Shown one piece after another: positions 32,943 to 35,261 of a DNA stretch of 35,261 nucleotides. The notes beneath the pieces were generated by a model. That model searched no databases and was not told where the DNA came from. It worked only from the letters and a program-made list of their open reading frames with translations. The DNA comes from Liolophura sinensis. Lineage: Eukaryota; Mollusca; Polyplacophora; Chitonida; Chitonidae. Position 1 is the stretch's first letter. The number at the start of each line of letters is the position of its first letter. The position numbers were made by a program, and so were the translations under genes. The stretch spans positions 1 through 35,261 of the forward strand of contig NW_027018363.1 of NCBI RefSeq assembly GCF_032854445.1, given 5' to 3'.

Positions 32943-35261
32943 ACTCACCCAGCAATTGCCTTACTTCTAAGTGCAAGGACAATCTCATGTCTTTATCTAC
33001 GTGTAGAAAAACACACCATTTGTACATAAAAAACACAAGGTACTTGATACAGTCTGCTGTAAAAAGTACAACTAAACAGTGACCCACATTTATAAGGTGC
33101 CAAAAGATGCGGAATTGGGCCAGGCATCGGCAGCTGTTAAAAAATTGCAAATATCCCTGGTTTCCATGGAGTAAGAGCCGTTGCTGGGACACGTGATTAT
33201 GACATCAATATTCATTGATTTGTCGCTACAGCCAAAAGTATTGGTCGGAGAGCAAGGCGGTTTGCACCATTCGATTTCTCGTCACAAAATACGTCGGATT
33301 AGTCTCTTACTAGCAGCACTGGAACAGTTTTTTCCACTTTTGCATTTTTGCCTGGTCTTTTTGTTAATTGAAATCGGCTACACTGTACTCTGTACAATCG
33401 CGACTGGTCATTACTATATTCAACTTTTGACTATAAGTTTATGTGCCCTTCGGTAGCCCAGAAGACCTGAAATCTTTGGGCTAAGCCCATTTAACTCACC
33501 CAGCAATTGCCTTACTTCTAAGTGCAAGACAATCTCAATGTCTTTATCTACGTGTAGAAAAACCACACCATTTGTACATGAAAAACACAAGGTACTTGAT
33601 ACAGTCTGCTGTAAAAAGTACAACTGAACACTGACTCACTTCAGTAAGGTGCCAAAAGATGCGGAATTGAGCCAGGCATCGGCAGCTGTTGAAAAATTGC
33701 AAATTTCCCTGGTTTCCATGGAGTAAGAGCCGTTGCTGGGCACGTGATTATGACATAAATGATCATTCAATTGTCACTACAGCCAAAAGTATTGGTCGGA
33801 GAGCAACGCGGTTTGCACCATTCGATTTCTCGTCACAAAATACGTCGGATTAGCCTCTTACCAGCAGCACTGGAACAGTTTTTCCACTTTTGCATTTTTA
33901 CCTGGTCTTTTTGTTAATTGAAATCGGGGTACACTGTACTCTGTACAATCGCGACTGGTCATTACTATATTCAACTTTTGACTATAAGTTATGTGCCCTT
34001 CGGTAGCCCAGAAGACGTCAAATCTTTGGGCTAAGCCCATTTAACTCACCCAGCAATTGTCTTAATTCTAAGTCCAAGACAATCTCAATGTCTCTATCTA
34101 CGTGTAGAAAAACCACACCATTTGTACATAAAAAACACAAGGTACTTGATACAGTCTGCTGTAAAAAGTACAACTAAACACAGACCCACATTTATAAGGT
34201 GCCAAAAGATGCGGATTGGGCCAGGTATCGGCAGCTGTTGAAAAATTGCAAATTTCCTGGTTTCCATGGAGTAAGAGCCGTGCTGTGCACGTGATTATGA
34301 CATAAATGATCATTCAATTGTCGCTACAGGCAAAAGTATTGGGTCGGAGAGCACACGGTTTGCACCATTCGATTTCTCGTCACAAAATACGTCGGATTAG
34401 CCTCTTACCAGCAGCACTGGAACAATTTTCTAATTTTGCGTTTTTGCCTGGTCTTTTTGTTAATTGAAATCGGCTACACTGTACTCTGTACAATCGCGAC
34501 TGGTCATTACTATATTCAACTTTTGACTATAAGTTATGGCCCTTCGGTAGCCCAGAAGACCTGAAATCTTTGGGCTAAGCCCATTTAACTCACCCAGCAA
34601 TTGCCTTAACTTCTAAGTGCAAGACAATCTCAATGTCTTTATCTACGTGTAGAAAAACCACACCATTTGTACGTGAGAAACACAAAGTACCTGATACAGT
34701 CCTGCTGTAAAAAGTACAACTGAACACTGACCCACTTCAGTAAGGTGCCAAAAGATGCGGAATTGAGCCAGCATCGCAGCTGTTAAAAAATTGCAAATTT
34801 CCCTGGTTTCCATGGAGTAAGAGCCGTTGCTGGGCACGTGATTATGACATAAATGATCATTCAATTGTCACTACAGCCTAAAGTATTGGTCGGAGAGCAA
34901 CGCGGATTGCACATTCGATTTCTCGTCACAAAATACGTCGGATTAGCCTCTTACCAGCAGCACTGGAACAGTTTTCGCACTTTTGCATTTTTGCCTGGTC
35001 TTTTTGTAATTGAAATCGGCTACACTGTACTCTGTACAATCGCGACTGGTCATTACTATATTCAACTTTTGACTATAAGTTATGTGCCCTTCGGTAGCCC
35101 AGAAGACCTGAAATCTTTGGGCCAAGCCCATTTAACTCACCCAGCAATTGTCTTACTTCTCAGTCCAAGACAATCGCAATGTCTTATCTACGTGTAGAAA
35201 AACCAGACCATTTGTACATAAAAAACAAAAGGTACTTGATACAGTCTGCTGTAAAAAGTAC
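32943..35261. repeat. M61-M65: C' G/E F' H D* (last unit partial)
   Basis: The 3' end of the window repeats the M42-M49 series with three monomers missing. M61 is C'. M62 begins as class G (like M43) and ends with M46 marks (TTTTTACCTGG, ATCGGGGTACAC, GACGTC). M63 matches M47 (CTTAATTC, TCTCTATC, TTTTGCGTTTTT), M64 matches M48, and the 127-bp M65 matches M49 (CTCAGTCC, ATCGCAATG, CTTATC). Unit lengths of 551, 550, 544 and 547 bp reflect many one-base indels, denser than anywhere else. Confidence 0.8.
33494..34043. repeat. Hybrid monomer M62 (G 5' part, M46-like 3' part)
   Basis: The 5' part carries GTACATGAAAAAC and GACTCACTTCAG, otherwise found only in M43. The 3' part carries TTTTTACCTGG, a changed ATCGGG-GTACAC and the GACGTC end, otherwise found together only in M46. 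M63 then follows as M47 follows M46. The simplest reading is deletion of three monomers between an M43-like and an M46-like copy, with the junction somewhere between about 33650 and 33895, where the parents are nearly identical. Confidence 0.72.

Larger units (their letters stand above)
28554..34043. repeat. Segmental duplication, right copy (M53-M62)
   Basis: Partner of 18123-23612. Order and rare variants match through M61 and the 5' part of M62. Beyond that the series jumps to the equivalent of M46-M49, so the duplicated interval extends to the window end with an internal 3-monomer deletion. The identity is not perfect, so this is unlikely to be a simple assembly duplication. Confidence 0.76.
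1..35261. repeat. 549-bp satellite DNA array filling the whole window
   Basis: The same roughly 549-bp sequence repeats head to tail from first to last base with no unrelated insertion. Using ACTCACCCAGCAATTG as an arbitrary start, monomers begin at 1, 549, 1099, 1648, 2195, 2748, 3299, 3849, 4398, 4946, 5495 and 6045. From 6045 every step is exactly 549 up to 26358. Later starts are 26906, 27456, 28005, 28554, 29103, 29652, 30201, 30750, 31298, 31846, 32395, 32943, 33494, 34044, 34588 and 35135. Copies differ mainly by substitutions that recur in linked sets, defining classes A-F and derivatives. All copies share one orientation; no inversion was seen. This is the structure of eukaryotic satellite heterochromatin. 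Centromeric, pericentromeric or subtelomeric location cannot be decided from the sequence. I do not recognise the family. Confidence 0.98.

Noticed and set aside
1-35261. CRISPR array
   Set aside because: The repeat is 549 bp and contiguous, with no short repeat alternating with unique spacers.
1-35261. rDNA spacer, telomeric repeat, transposon or tandem gene cluster
   Set aside because: No rRNA-like conserved block, telomere motif, terminal repeats, transposase or reverse transcriptase reading frame was seen in any monomer.

Overview
The window is one uninterrupted tandem array of a satellite DNA, with a monomer of almost exactly 549 bp. I count 64 complete monomers, numbered M1 to M64 from position 1, plus a 127-bp partial M65. 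Each starts at the conserved ACTCACCCAGCAATTG. No protein-coding gene, RNA gene, mobile element or unique sequence is supported anywhere. Base composition is about 43% GC by hand count of one monomer. A kilobase-scale, head-to-tail, multi-copy array with higher-order structure is typical of eukaryotic centromeric, pericentromeric or subtelomeric heterochromatin. I do not recognise the family and cannot name the organism.

Monomers fall into recurring sequence classes, separated by linked variants. The clearest lie about 125-160 bp into the unit, between the invariant GTAAAAAGTACAACT and AAGGTGCCAAAAG. I call them A to F, with derivatives C', D*, F', G and H. From M1 to M65 the order is: A B C D E C D E/F | A B C D E/F A B C/F | A C/B C D E/F A B C/F | A C | D E F | A B C D E F | A B C' D E F | C' G C' D E/A | F' H D* | F' H D* | E F | A B C' D E F | C' G/E F' H D*. 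A slash marks a hybrid monomer whose 5' and 3' parts match different classes.

Two higher-order repeat (HOR) registers coexist. The left part (1 to about 14.3 kb) has an 8-monomer, 4392-bp period. The centre and right have a 6-monomer, 3294-bp period (A B C D E F). The 8-mer can be derived from the 6-mer by out-of-register exchanges, and the hybrid monomers look like their scars. On the right, about 8 kb of the array (from 18.1 kb) recurs 10,431 bp downstream, with an internal loss of three monomers. A 3-monomer unit (F' H D*) is also duplicated in tandem.

Monomers M12-M48 are each exactly 549 bp. Both ends of the window carry many one-base indels, mostly in homopolymers, which look at least partly like consensus errors near contig ends. 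Within the monomer I note several dyads, an invariant CACGTGAT site, a T-rich tract, and class variants that are often CpG transitions. Functional roles for these are inference only.
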